A DNA stretch of 27,741 nt from CAVBBU01 sp963593765. GTDB lineage: Bacteria; Bacillota; Clostridia; Lachnospirales; Lachnospiraceae. Below the pieces are notes generated by a model. The model was not told the origin of the DNA and searched no databases. It worked only from the letters and a program-made list of their open reading frames with translations. Shown one piece after another: positions 1 to 7,311 of the stretch; within the stretch, counting starts at the first letter, position 1, and the number at the start of each line of letters is the position of its first letter. Where the stretch lies: positions 1 through 27,741 of the forward strand of contig CAVBBU010000012.1 of NCBI GenBank assembly GCA_963593765.1, given 5' to 3'. A program made the position numbers and the translations under genes.

Positions 1-100
1 CGGGAAGAAAGTGTTCCCGTACAAAGAGTGTGAGCAGTGCATAGCGGTTTCCAGCGTAACTGCGAGCACTGCTTTATTCGGGATATACGACTGTTCGTAA
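1..100 (+). other. Left-edge sequence with two tandem hairpins; possibly the 3' end of an upstream gene
   Basis: Two hairpins stand side by side. The first pairs CGGGAA (1-6) with TTCCCG (14-19). The second pairs AGCAGTGC (33-40) with GCACTGCT (66-73), has an inner GCGGTT/AACTGC helix, and is followed by TTATT, so it resembles a terminator for something entering from the left. Frame 2 is also open from the edge to a TAA at 98-100 and would give 32 residues containing a CEQC motif. That frame uses GCG, CCG and GGG codons that neighbouring genes avoid, so the structured-RNA or terminator reading is preferred. I do not recognise a family. Confidence 0.3.
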
Positions 101-130
101 ATAATAATAAATAAATCTAAACTAGATATA

Positions 131-180
131 AAATAAAGCCTGCATATATGTGACCTGAGTCTTTGCACATATATGCAGGC
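131..180 (-). terminator. Intrinsic terminator of argG
   Basis: A perfect 15-bp inverted repeat pairs 138-152 with 166-180 around a 13-nt loop. Read on the minus strand it is followed by TTTATTT (137-131). It sits 25 bp past the argG stop codon, where a terminator is expected. On the plus strand the tail is only ATTTAAT, so it may also work weakly in that direction. Confidence 0.85.
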
Positions 181-204
181 ATTTAATATGTCTTAGTTCA
201 AGGT

Positions 205-1518
205 TTATTTTTTACGTGCAGCCTTCTTAGCCACCTTCTTCACAGCCTTTTTAATCACCAGCTTCTTTGGAGCCTTCTTAGAATTAAGCTCCTGCATCTT
301 CATAGCACGAACCTTTAGTGGAAGACCAAATAGTGTTATAAAGCCACTTGCATCGTGGTGGTCGTACAGATCTCCTGTAGTAAATGAAGCAAGAGATTCT
401 GAATAAAGTGAATAAGGAGATGTAGTACCTGCCTTAATTATATTGCCCTTGTATAGCTTAAACTTAACTGTACCTGTAACATACTTCTGAGTAGATTCTA
501 TAAATGCCTGAAGTGCCTCACGAAGTGGTGTAAACCATGTGCCCTCATATACTACCTGAGCAAACTTAGCACCAACAGTTTTCTTAAAGTCCATAGTTGC
601 TCTGTCAAGTATAAGCTCCTCAAGCTGATTGTGAGCCTCCATAAGTATGGTGCCACCAGGTGTTTCATATACACCACGGCTCTTCATTCCAACTACACGA
701 TTCTCAACTATATCAACTATACCTATACCATTCTTGCCGCCAAGCTCGTTAAGTTTGCGAATTATATCAGCAACCTTCATCTTCTTTCCATTGATAGAGG
801 TAGGAACGCCCTTTTCAAATGTCATAGTTACGCTAGTAGCCTTATCAGGTGCCTTTTGCGGAGTAACACCAAGTACAAGCATATGCTCATAATTAGGCTC
901 ACATGATGGATCCTCAAGCTCTAAGCCCTCATGACTTATATGCCATATATTACGATCTCTGCTGTAGCTGCTGTCAGCCTTAAATGGAAGATGTATGCCA
1001 TGCTGCTTGCAATATTCGATCTCATCCTCACGAGACTGCATAGTCCAAACATCTGTCATACGCCATGGAGCGATTATATTAATATCTGGAGCAAGTGCCT
1101 TGATAGAAAGCTCGAATCTTATCTGATCATTACCCTTTCCTGTAGCACCATGACATATAGCAGTTGCCTTTTCCTTTCTTGCAACCTCAACAAGCTTTTT
1201 AGCTATAGCCGGACGAGCCATAGACGTACCAAGAAGATACTTATTCTCATATACTGCACCAGCCTTAACACAAGGCATAATATAGTCATTGCATAGTTCA
1301 TCAGTAATATCTATTATATATAATTTAGAAGCACCAGATAGCTTTGCTCTCTTTTCTAGACCATCAAGCTCATTGCCCTGACCGCAGTCTATACAGCAGC
1401 ATATAACCTCATAATTAAAATTTTCCTTAAGCCATGGAATGATGGCTGTTGTATCCAAACCACCAGAGTAGGCTAGTACTACCTTTTCCTTTTTTGATGA
1501 ATTGTTTGCTGTTTTCAT
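205..1518 (-). CDS. argG: Argininosuccinate synthase with lysine-rich C-terminal tail
   Basis: ArgG joins citrulline and aspartate using ATP to make argininosuccinate, the penultimate step of arginine synthesis, in the cytosol. The N-terminal nucleotide-binding P-loop of the family is clear (AYSGGLDTT, residues 16-24), and the body shows family stretches such as GATGKGNDQIRFE. The ATG is preceded by GGAGG at a good distance. The body ends near residue 407 with KVRAMKMQ. Residues 414-437 then form an unusual tail in which 13 of 24 residues are Lys or Arg, in the style of KKAVKKVAKKAARKK. I do not know this tail from standard ArgG. It looks like histone H1-type or nucleoid-protein tails and may bind nucleic acid or acidic partners (inference). 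The gene is single, with its own promoter and terminator. Confidence 0.97.
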   Translation of the reverse strand: MKTANNSSKKEKVVLAYSGGLDTTAIIPWLKENFNYEVICCCIDCGQGNELDGLEKRAKLSGASKLYIIDITDELCNDYIMPCVKAGAVYENKYLLGTSMARPAIAKKLVEVARKEKATAICHGATGKGNDQIRFELSIKALAPDINIIAPWRMTDVWTMQSREDEIEYCKQHGIHLPFKADSSYSRDRNIWHISHEGLELEDPSCEPNYEHMLVLGVTPQKAPDKATSVTMTFEKGVPTSINGKKMKVADIIRKLNELGGKNGIGIVDIVENRVVGMKSRGVYETPGGTILMEAHNQLEELILDRATMDFKKTVGAKFAQVVYEGTWFTPLREALQAFIESTQKYVTGTVKFKLYKGNIIKAGTTSPYSLYSESLASFTTGDLYDHHDASGFITLFGLPLKVRAMKMQELNSKKAPKKLVIKKAVKKVAKKAARKK

Positions 1519-1553
1519 AATTTTGCCTCCAAGTATTTTTAAAAACTCTTATA

Positions 1554-1582
1554 AATATACACGGACTGCAACGCAAAATCAA
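1554..1582 (-). promoter_or_regulatory. Predicted argG promoter
   Basis: Read on the minus strand, TTGATT (1582-1577) and TATATT (1559-1554) are separated by 17 bp, a good sigma-A type match. Transcription would start near 1546, about 28 nt before the argG ATG, which leaves room for the GGAGG site. Confidence 0.55.
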
Positions 1583-1590
1583 GCAATATT

Positions 1591-1635
1591 TGAATAAAAA
1601 TCAGAAAAAATATGCAAATTATGAATATTAATGCA
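1591..1635. promoter_or_regulatory. Two candidate ArgR (ARG-box) operators
   Basis: TGAATAAAAATCA (1591-1603) and TGAATATTAATGCA (1622-1635) resemble the arginine-repressor consensus TGAATWWWWATTCA. The first lacks one T in its right half, and the second has one mismatch. Their starts are 31 bp apart, about three helical turns, and the first lies just upstream of the predicted -35 of argG. Arginine control of argG is common. AT-rich DNA gives chance matches, so confidence is moderate. Confidence 0.4.
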
Positions 1636-1656
1636 TATACAAAAACTGAAGTATTA

Positions 1657-1787
1657 TTTACTTCATAGGAAAGTGCGCCCTATGAAGTAAAAAAACGCTC
1701 CGCTTTGGATCGCACTGCGGCGGAGTGGAAGATGTCGCTTTGCGACCCGCCGCAGGCGGAGAATCCTGCGAAGCAGGATTCTTATTT
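1657..1787 (+). repeat. Dispersed multi-stem repeat, copy A
   Basis: This copy starts with a 13-bp hairpin (1657-1669 with 1679-1691). It continues with nested helices CTCCGC/GCGGAG (1698-1703, 1756-1761), CTGCGGCGG/CCGCCGCAG (1715-1723, 1747-1755) and GTCGC/GCGAC (1734-1738, 1742-1746). It ends with a hairpin GAATCCTGC-GAA-GCAGGATTC (1761-1781) followed by TTATTT. Positions 1707-1787 are identical, base for base, to 19017-19097 in copy B. By hand count 48 of those 81 bases are G or C, far above the surroundings. It lies between argG and fchA and points toward fchA. Confidence 0.9.
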
Positions 1788-1807
1788 GTAATATAGTCTG
1801 TTATAAT
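1779..1807 (+). promoter_or_regulatory. Weak candidate promoter for fchA-folD
   Basis: A perfect TATAAT (1802-1807) lies 17 bp downstream of TTCTTA (1779-1784), which is the tail of repeat copy A. The -10 is good and the -35 is poor (3 of 6). If real, the repeat end supplies the -35 and transcription starts near 1814, 55 nt before fchA. Confidence 0.3.
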
Positions 1808-1832
1808 AAGAAGATATCGTAAAGCCTCGCAG

Positions 1833-1848
1833 AGCAGGATTCTTATTT
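1833..1848 (+). repeat. Partial third copy of the repeat tail
   Basis: AGCAGGATTCTTATTT at 1833-1848 exactly repeats 1772-1787, 61 bp downstream of it. The left hairpin arm is not conserved here, so this is a remnant or a tail duplication. It sits 20 bp upstream of the fchA start codon. Confidence 0.7.
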
Positions 1849-1868
1849 ATACATTATGGAGATTAATT

Positions 1869-2498
1869 ATGAATACTAGTAACATGAACATAGAGGAGTA
1901 TGCACAGGCTCTTTCAAGTGCGAGTCCGATTCCGGGCGGCGGAGGAGTGTCCGCTGTAGTTGGCATGCTGGGAGCATGCCTAGGGCAGATGGTTTGCAAT
2001 CTAACCATAGGAAAGAAAAAGTACAAGGAGCATGAAAAGCAAATAGAGGAGATTAAGGATAGACTTTCAAAAAAGTCAGCACTTTTGATTGAGCTATCTG
2101 ATGGAGATGCGAAGGCATTTCTCCCATTATCAAAGGCGTACTCGCTTCCGACTAATACCGATGAAGAAAAAAGAATTAAAAAAGAAACCATGGAGCCACT
2201 TTTGGTTAATGCGGCACAGGTTCCGATTGATATAATGACAGCTGCATATAGTATGCTTGATGATATGGATTATATAAGAAGATATGGAAGTACGCTCGCA
2301 GTATCAGATGTAGGAGTGGCAGTGATGCTAATAAGAGGAGCAGTTCTTAGTGCATATCTTAATGTAAAAATAAATACCAGATTTATGGAAGATAAAACTA
2401 AGGCAGAGGATATGGATAAAAAGGCACTTGATATAAAGGAAAAGGTAATTATAGCCTGCGATGCTATATATAAAGATGTATTGGAGATAATGAGATGA
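1869..2498 (+). CDS. fchA: Cyclodeaminase/cyclohydrolase family protein (FchA type)
   Basis: The protein belongs to the formiminotransferase-cyclodeaminase family. The glycine-rich N-terminal motif SPIPGGGGVSA (residues 19-29) is diagnostic, and the 209 residues match stand-alone members of this all-helical family. Known members act on one-carbon folates, either as formimino-THF cyclodeaminase or, as reported for Methylobacterium FchA, as methenyl-THF cyclohydrolase. The ATG has a GGAG site at about 8 nt; an ATG at 1856 runs into a stop at once. Its last bases overlap the folD start by 4 bp (ATGA), so the two are translationally coupled. No histidine-degradation gene is nearby and the neighbouring FolD lacks cyclohydrolase residues, so a cyclohydrolase role is favoured (inference). 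Confidence 0.9.
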   Translation: MNTSNMNIEEYAQALSSASPIPGGGGVSAVVGMLGACLGQMVCNLTIGKKKYKEHEKQIEEIKDRLSKKSALLIELSDGDAKAFLPLSKAYSLPTNTDEEKRIKKETMEPLLVNAAQVPIDIMTAAYSMLDDMDYIRRYGSTLAVSDVGVAVMLIRGAVLSAYLNVKINTRFMEDKTKAEDMDKKALDIKEKVIIACDAIYKDVLEIMR

Positions 2499-3319
2499 AG
2501 CTACTAAAGGGAATAGATGTTAGTAATAAAATTAAAGAGGATATACAAAGCAGTTTGAGCATGGATATAGTTCCGACATTAGCTATAGTAAGAGTTGGTG
2601 ATAGACCTGATGATATATCATATGAAAGGGGAGCTACAAAAAAGCTTACTGATTTTGGACTAGCGGTTAAGAGCTTTAGCTATCCGGAGGATATAACAGA
2701 TGATAGCTTTAGAAAAAGCTTTGAAGAAGTTAATAATGATAAAAATATAGATGGAATACTTCTTCTTAGACCACTTCCAAAGCATATAGATGAGTCCGAG
2801 ATAGAGAGAATTATAGATCCTAAAAAGGATTTGGACGGGATAAGTCCTATCAATATAGCAAAAATTATGATGGGAGATAAAAGTGGCTTCGCACCATGTA
2901 CAGCACAGGCGGTTATAGAGCTGCTGAAGTTTTATAACATTCCTATTAAGGGGAAGAATGTTGTTATAATAGGAAGAAGTCTTGTTATAGGAAAGCCTCT
3001 TTCTATGCTTATGCTTAGCGAGGATGCGACTGTAACTATATGCCACAGCAAGACAGAAAATCTAAAAGAGGTAACAAAGAGAGCAGACATATTAGTTGCT
3101 GCTATAGGAAGGGCTAAGCTTATAGATGCAAGCTATGTTAAGGAAGGTGCAGTCGTAATTGATGTAGGGATCAATGTTGGCAGTGACGGCAAGCTGTGCG
3201 GAGATATAGATACAGCGGATATAGAAAATGTAGCAAGTATGGCAACACCAGTCCCAGGCGGCATAGGAAGCGTAACAACTGCAGTGCTTGCGAAGCATTT
3301 GGTGGATGCGGTAAAATAA
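2495..3319 (+). CDS. folD: FolD-like methylenetetrahydrofolate dehydrogenase, cyclohydrolase residues replaced
   Basis: FolD normally oxidises methylene-THF to methenyl-THF and then hydrolyses it to formyl-THF. The 274-residue protein has the family fold: PLPKHI (93-98), KDLDG (111-115), the dinucleotide-binding stretch GRSLVIGKPLS (160-170) and the C-terminal TPVPGGIGSVT (251-261). Three departures stand out. The YVxxK motif reads YERGA (43-47), putting Ala47 where the catalytic Lys (Lys54 of E. coli) should be. The usual VQLPLP reads LLRPLP, with Leu91 in place of the active-site Gln. PCTP reads PCTA. The catalytic Asp (Asp114) remains. This suggests a dehydrogenase without cyclohydrolase activity, complemented by the overlapping upstream fchA (inference). 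The alignment was made by eye. Confidence 0.92.
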   Translation: MKLLKGIDVSNKIKEDIQSSLSMDIVPTLAIVRVGDRPDDISYERGATKKLTDFGLAVKSFSYPEDITDDSFRKSFEEVNNDKNIDGILLLRPLPKHIDESEIERIIDPKKDLDGISPINIAKIMMGDKSGFAPCTAQAVIELLKFYNIPIKGKNVVIIGRSLVIGKPLSMLMLSEDATVTICHSKTENLKEVTKRADILVAAIGRAKLIDASYVKEGAVVIDVGINVGSDGKLCGDIDTADIENVASMATPVPGGIGSVTTAVLAKHLVDAVK

Positions 3320-3366
3320 CACATTTGATTTCATATTTAAATAAAAAAGGTAAATAAAAAATCGAT

Positions 3367-3396
3367 TTGACGTTGCGAAATATAGATTTTTATGAG
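3367..3396 (+). promoter_or_regulatory. Weak candidate promoter for the alanine symporter-uppP unit
   Basis: TTGACG (3367-3372) and TATGAG (3391-3396) are 18 bp apart, in the 138-bp gap after folD. The -35 matches 5 of 6 bases and the -10 matches 4 of 6. I see no hairpin terminator in this gap, so read-through from folD is possible. Confidence 0.3.
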
Positions 3397-3457
3397 ATTA
3401 TTGTAGGGCGTGAAATTTTGATTAGATTTTAACAATAAAAAATATAGGGGATATGGT

Positions 3458-4822
3458 ATGGAATTAGCAAATAATATAGTCAATACTTTAAATGATTTCT
3501 TAAGTGGTAAGCTGCTTATTGTTTTACTGCTTGGTACTGGACTTTGGTTTACTATCCAAACAGGCTTTATACAGATAGCAGGCTTTGGCGAGGGAATGCG
3601 TCGTATGTTTGGAGGCCTCTTTAGTAAGGGAGCTAAGGCAGACAAGGACGGTATGTCGTCATTTCAGGCACTTGCAACAGCTATAGCAGGTCAGGTAGGT
3701 ACAGGTAATATCGCAGGAGCTGCAACAGCTATAGCAGTCGGCGGACCTGGTGCTATATTCTGGATGTGGATAGCAGCATTTCTTGGTATGGCAACTATAT
3801 TTGCAGAGGCTGTGCTTGCTCAAAAGTATAAGACAGTAGCCGACGATGGTCATGTAACCGGTGGGCCAGTATATTATATAAGCAAGACCTGTGGCAGCTT
3901 TGGCAAGGTGCTTGCTGTTATATTTGCAGTTCTTATTATTCTTGCACTAGGCTTTATGGGCAATGCAGTACAGTCAAACTCAATCGCTTCTGCATTTAAT
4001 ACAGCCTTTAATATACCTGTTTGGGTTACAGGAATTGTTCTTGCAATTCTTTCATTCTTAATCTTCTCAGGTGGAATGAAAAGAATAGCTACAATTACAG
4101 AAAATGTAGTTCCTATTATGGCAATATTTTATATAATAGGCTCAGTGATAGTTTTAGTTGTTCATGCCTCTAAGATACCTACAGCATTTATTAATATATT
4201 TGAGGGAGCATTTGCCATGAAGTCAGTAGTTGGCGGTGTGGCTGGTATTACTATAGCAAAGGCTATGCAAAAGGGTATAGCAAGAGGGCTGTTTTCAAAC
4301 GAAGCAGGTATGGGATCAACCCCACATGCACATGCTGTCGCAAAGGTTTCACATCCGGCAGAGCAGGGCTTTGTTGCTATGATAGGAGTATTTATAGATA
4401 CATTTATCATACTTGATATGACAGCATTTGTTATACTTACATCAGATGTTCTTACAGCAGATGGCTCGCTTACAGGTGCAGCTCTTTCACAGGCAGCATT
4501 TTCTACTGTATTTGGTGATGTTGTAGGACCTATATTTATAGCTATAGCACTTTTCTTCTTTGCCTCATCAACTATAATAGGCTGGTACTTCTATGGAGAA
4601 GCAAATATCAAATACTTATTTGGCTCTAAGGCAGTTAAGGTATATAGTCTTATAGTTTGCCTATGTGTATTTGCGGGAACCTTTGGTCAGGTAGACCTAG
4701 TTTGGAATATGTCAGACTGCTTTAATTCTTTGATGGTGCTTCCAAATGTTATAGGACTTATAGGTCTTTGGAAGGTAGTTAAGGACGAAAAGCTAGATTA
4801 TTATAAAAAAGCTTCAAAGTAA
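3458..4822 (+). CDS. Alanine/glycine:sodium symporter (AGCS family)
   Basis: This is a membrane carrier that imports alanine or glycine with Na+ (or H+). The 454 residues contain many hydrophobic segments and the family signatures GQVGTGNIAG (78-87) and GGPGAIFWMW (95-104), plus a NEAGMGS stretch in the second half. The length fits the family. The start is preceded by AGGGG about 9 nt away. uppP begins only 34 bp downstream with no terminator between, so co-transcription is likely. The exact substrate cannot be told from sequence. A link between alanine supply and cell-wall synthesis is possible given uppP downstream (inference). Confidence 0.93.
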   Translation: MELANNIVNTLNDFLSGKLLIVLLLGTGLWFTIQTGFIQIAGFGEGMRRMFGGLFSKGAKADKDGMSSFQALATAIAGQVGTGNIAGAATAIAVGGPGAIFWMWIAAFLGMATIFAEAVLAQKYKTVADDGHVTGGPVYYISKTCGSFGKVLAVIFAVLIILALGFMGNAVQSNSIASAFNTAFNIPVWVTGIVLAILSFLIFSGGMKRIATITENVVPIMAIFYIIGSVIVLVVHASKIPTAFINIFEGAFAMKSVVGGVAGITIAKAMQKGIARGLFSNEAGMGSTPHAHAVAKVSHPAEQGFVAMIGVFIDTFIILDMTAFVILTSDVLTADGSLTGAALSQAAFSTVFGDVVGPIFIAIALFFFASSTIIGWYFYGEANIKYLFGSKAVKVYSLIVCLCVFAGTFGQVDLVWNMSDCFNSLMVLPNVIGLIGLWKVVKDEKLDYYKKASK

Positions 4823-4856
4823 GATAAGGTCTTTTTAGAGAGATAGGACGGTTACT

Positions 4857-5690
4857 ATGGATTTTTTTGAGATACTTAAGGTTATAGTGCTTGGAATAGT
4901 AGAGGGCTTTACAGAGTGGCTTCCTATAAGCTCTACAGGCCATCTTATCATTGTTGATGATATTGTAAGACTTAATGTTTCGCCTGAGTTTATGGAAATG
5001 TTCAGGGTTGTTATACAGCTTGGTGCTATTATGGCTGTTGCGGTTTTGTATTTTAAAAAGCTTAATCCGTTTAGCAGCAGAAAAAAGGAAAGCCAGAAAA
5101 GAAATACCTGGCTGCTTTGGATTAAAATAATTATAGGCTGTATTCCGGCAGCTATACTAGGCTTCTTTTTAGATGATTGGATGGATGAGCATCTGTATAA
5201 TGGCTTTGTAGTAGCACTAATGCTTATCATATATGGTATTTTCTTTATATTAATAGAAAAAAGAAATCGCTTTAAGGCACCTGTAATAGAAAGGACAAGT
5301 CAGATAAGCTATCAGATGGCATTTTATATAGGCGTATTTCAGGTACTTGCACTTGTTCCGGGAACGTCAAGGTCAGGTGCGACTATACTAGGAGCTATGG
5401 TGCTAGGCTGCTCAAGAGCAGTAGCAGCAGAGTTTTCATTTTTCCTTGGAATACCAGTTATGTTCGGAGCAAGCCTTTTAAAGATAGTAAAGTTTGGCTT
5501 TAGCTTTGATTTGGCGGAGATAGTATATCTGCTGCTTGGAATGATAGTAGCATTTCTTGTATCTGTTTACAGCATAAAATTTCTTATGAACTGGATTAAA
5601 AAGCATGACTTTACATTTTTTGGATACTACCGCATAGTGCTCGGTGGAGTAGTTTTATGCTGGTATGTAATTAATTCACTTGTACATTAA
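4857..5690 (+). CDS. uppP: Undecaprenyl-diphosphatase (BacA/UppP family)
   Basis: UppP dephosphorylates undecaprenyl pyrophosphate at the membrane to recycle the lipid carrier for peptidoglycan and other wall polymers, and it gives bacitracin tolerance. The two catalytic motifs are clear: EGFTEWLPISSTGH (16-29, with the Glu-rich loop) and PGTSRSGAT (168-176). The 277 residues and several membrane segments fit the family. An AGGA site precedes the ATG. The gene follows the alanine symporter by 34 bp, and its last 20 bp overlap the 3' end of the convergent MATE gene, so there is no room for a terminator between them. Confidence 0.96.
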   Translation: MDFFEILKVIVLGIVEGFTEWLPISSTGHLIIVDDIVRLNVSPEFMEMFRVVIQLGAIMAVAVLYFKKLNPFSSRKKESQKRNTWLLWIKIIIGCIPAAILGFFLDDWMDEHLYNGFVVALMLIIYGIFFILIEKRNRFKAPVIERTSQISYQMAFYIGVFQVLALVPGTSRSGATILGAMVLGCSRAVAAEFSFFLGIPVMFGASLLKIVKFGFSFDLAEIVYLLLGMIVAFLVSVYSIKFLMNWIKKHDFTFFGYYRIVLGGVVLCWYVINSLVH

Positions 5691-7059
5691 AGCGTTTGTA
5701 ATGCTTAGAGAATATACTGTATCTATGAAAATAAATAGCAAATAATATGCTGGTTATACTCCAGCTTATCGGATAAGCCCAGGCAACAGTCATGATGCTT
5801 GGGCTTTTTGGTATGGCAATAATTATCCATAAAATTCTAAGCACGCAAACGCCCATGCATGTCATAAGCGTAGGAATCCAGCAATCGCCAGTTGCCTTAA
5901 GAGATGCAGAATAAATTTCTATAAGTATATAAGTAAAATATGTAGGGCCTAAAAATCTAAGAAGACCCTCGCCTATAGCTATAACAGCAGTATCATCTGT
6001 AAATACAGAGTAGATAAGATGTGCACCAAATACCATAAGAAGACATATAGCAGCTGTCGCTACAAGACACATAGCAAGGCAGTATTTTATGCCATTTTTA
6101 GCTCTGTCCATCTTGCCTGCACCAAAGTTTTGACCAACGAAGGTAGTAGCCGCAATGCCAAATGCCTGCATTATCATCCAGTATAATGAGTCGACCTTGC
6201 CGAGCGTTGCCCAGGCGGCTATACTGTCGGTTCCGAGAGTATTTACTGCAATCTGAATTATAATATTTGCAAAGTTATACATCGTTGCCTGAAGCCCGGC
6301 AGGAAAGCCTATGCCAACCATACGCTTAAAGGTTAAAGGATGTATTTTTATTTTAGATAGAGTAACCTTGTACATATCATTAGTTTTGCATAATTGAACC
6401 ATAACAAGGATGGCACTTATCGCTTGCGATGAAATAGTAGCAATAGCAGCGCCTGCTATACCCATATCCATATAAGCAACAAATAGTATATCTAAAAATA
6501 TATTAACTGCACATGCAGCAATAAGATATATAAGCGGTCTTTTTGAATCGCCTGCAGCTCTAAGAAGAGCAGCTCCCATATTGTATATAAGATTTCCTAC
6601 CATACCAAGAAAATATATACTAAGGTAGGTAGTTGCAAGCGGAAGTATATCGCTAGGTGTTTTCATAAGTATAAGTATGTATTTGGAAAATGCAATACCA
6701 AAAAGCATAAGACATATTCCTACCATAACAGAAAATGCAAGTGCGGTATGGATGCATTTGCTAACCTCATCCTTTTTTTGAGCACCATAGCTTTGCGAGA
6801 GTGCGACGGCACAGCCAGAGGAAAGCCCGGTAAAAAATCCGATAAAAAGATTAATTATAGTGCTTGTAGTTCCGCCGACTGCAGACAGTGCCAGTTTGCC
6901 TACACATCTTCCTACGACTATCGCATCTACAGTGTTATATAGCTGCTGAAAAAATGTTCCGAATAATATAGGGAAGAAAAAAAGAAGAAGCTGCTTAGCT
7001 ATGGCTCCCTCTGTTATCTGATTAATAGCCCCCGTTGGCTTTTCCTTTTCCATATTCAT
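5671..7059 (-). CDS. MATE-family multidrug/sodium antiporter
   Basis: The product is a multi-pass exporter of the MATE family, driven by Na+ or H+, which typically removes cationic drugs or metabolites. Family features are the early PILFGTFFQQLYNTVDAIVVG-type segment, the repeated half (FPAGLQATMYNFANIIIQ) and about twelve hydrophobic segments. The frame stays open upstream to a TTG at 7101, but a consensus promoter overlaps that codon, so transcripts begin downstream of it. The ATG at 7059, with AGGAG at 7071-7075 (11-nt spacing), is chosen, giving 462 residues. The ATG at 7053, with AAAGGT 7 nt upstream, is an alternative. The 3' end overlaps uppP on the other strand by 20 bp. Confidence 0.93.
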   Translation of the reverse strand: MNMEKEKPTGAINQITEGAIAKQLLLFFFPILFGTFFQQLYNTVDAIVVGRCVGKLALSAVGGTTSTIINLFIGFFTGLSSGCAVALSQSYGAQKKDEVSKCIHTALAFSVMVGICLMLFGIAFSKYILILMKTPSDILPLATTYLSIYFLGMVGNLIYNMGAALLRAAGDSKRPLIYLIAACAVNIFLDILFVAYMDMGIAGAAIATISSQAISAILVMVQLCKTNDMYKVTLSKIKIHPLTFKRMVGIGFPAGLQATMYNFANIIIQIAVNTLGTDSIAAWATLGKVDSLYWMIMQAFGIAATTFVGQNFGAGKMDRAKNGIKYCLAMCLVATAAICLLMVFGAHLIYSVFTDDTAVIAIGEGLLRFLGPTYFTYILIEIYSASLKATGDCWIPTLMTCMGVCVLRILWIIIAIPKSPSIMTVAWAYPISWSITSILFAIYFHRYSIFSKHYKRFNVQVN

Positions 7060-7100
7060 TACCTTTAAAGCTCCTAAAAATATCTCTAATACAATGCTCA

Positions 7101-7129
7101 ACTATACCGCAAGTTATATATACTGTCAA
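7101..7129 (-). promoter_or_regulatory. Consensus promoter of the MATE gene
   Basis: On the minus strand, TTGACA (7129-7124) and TATAGT (7106-7101) are exactly 17 bp apart. This is nearly a perfect sigma-A promoter. The start site near 7094 lies about 35 nt before the chosen ATG and rules out the TTG at 7101 as start codon. Confidence 0.8.
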
Positions 7130-7276
7130 TTACTTTGGTAGACATAATATAAGACTATGCTTTGGAAAATGCTTGAAAAAGGCTGAGAAATTCGGGGAAG
7201 ACGGATAAGAATATTCAGAAAAATTGGTATTTATATAAAAACAATTATAATTCAAATAAAAATATTGAAAAATATA

Positions 7277-7305
7277 TTGACAAATCGGTATTAATAGTAT
7301 ATACT
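7277..7305 (+). promoter_or_regulatory. Consensus promoter of a putative ncRNA
   Basis: TTGACA (7277-7282) and TATACT (7300-7305) are separated by exactly 17 bp. No convincing gene starts downstream on this strand, so the promoter appears to serve a noncoding transcript beginning near 7312. Confidence 0.75.
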
Positions 7306-7311
7306 TCAGAT

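Noticed and set aside
2..100. Partial coding sequence entering from the left edge
   Set aside because: Kept only as an alternative: the codons are unlike the neighbours and the same bases form two good hairpins.
931..1296. 121-codon plus-strand open frame opposite argG
   Set aside because: It is fully antisense to a clear argG and has no recognisable motif.
7059..7101. N-terminal extension of the MATE protein from a TTG at 7101
   Set aside because: The -10 box of a consensus promoter occupies 7101-7106, so transcripts start after this codon.
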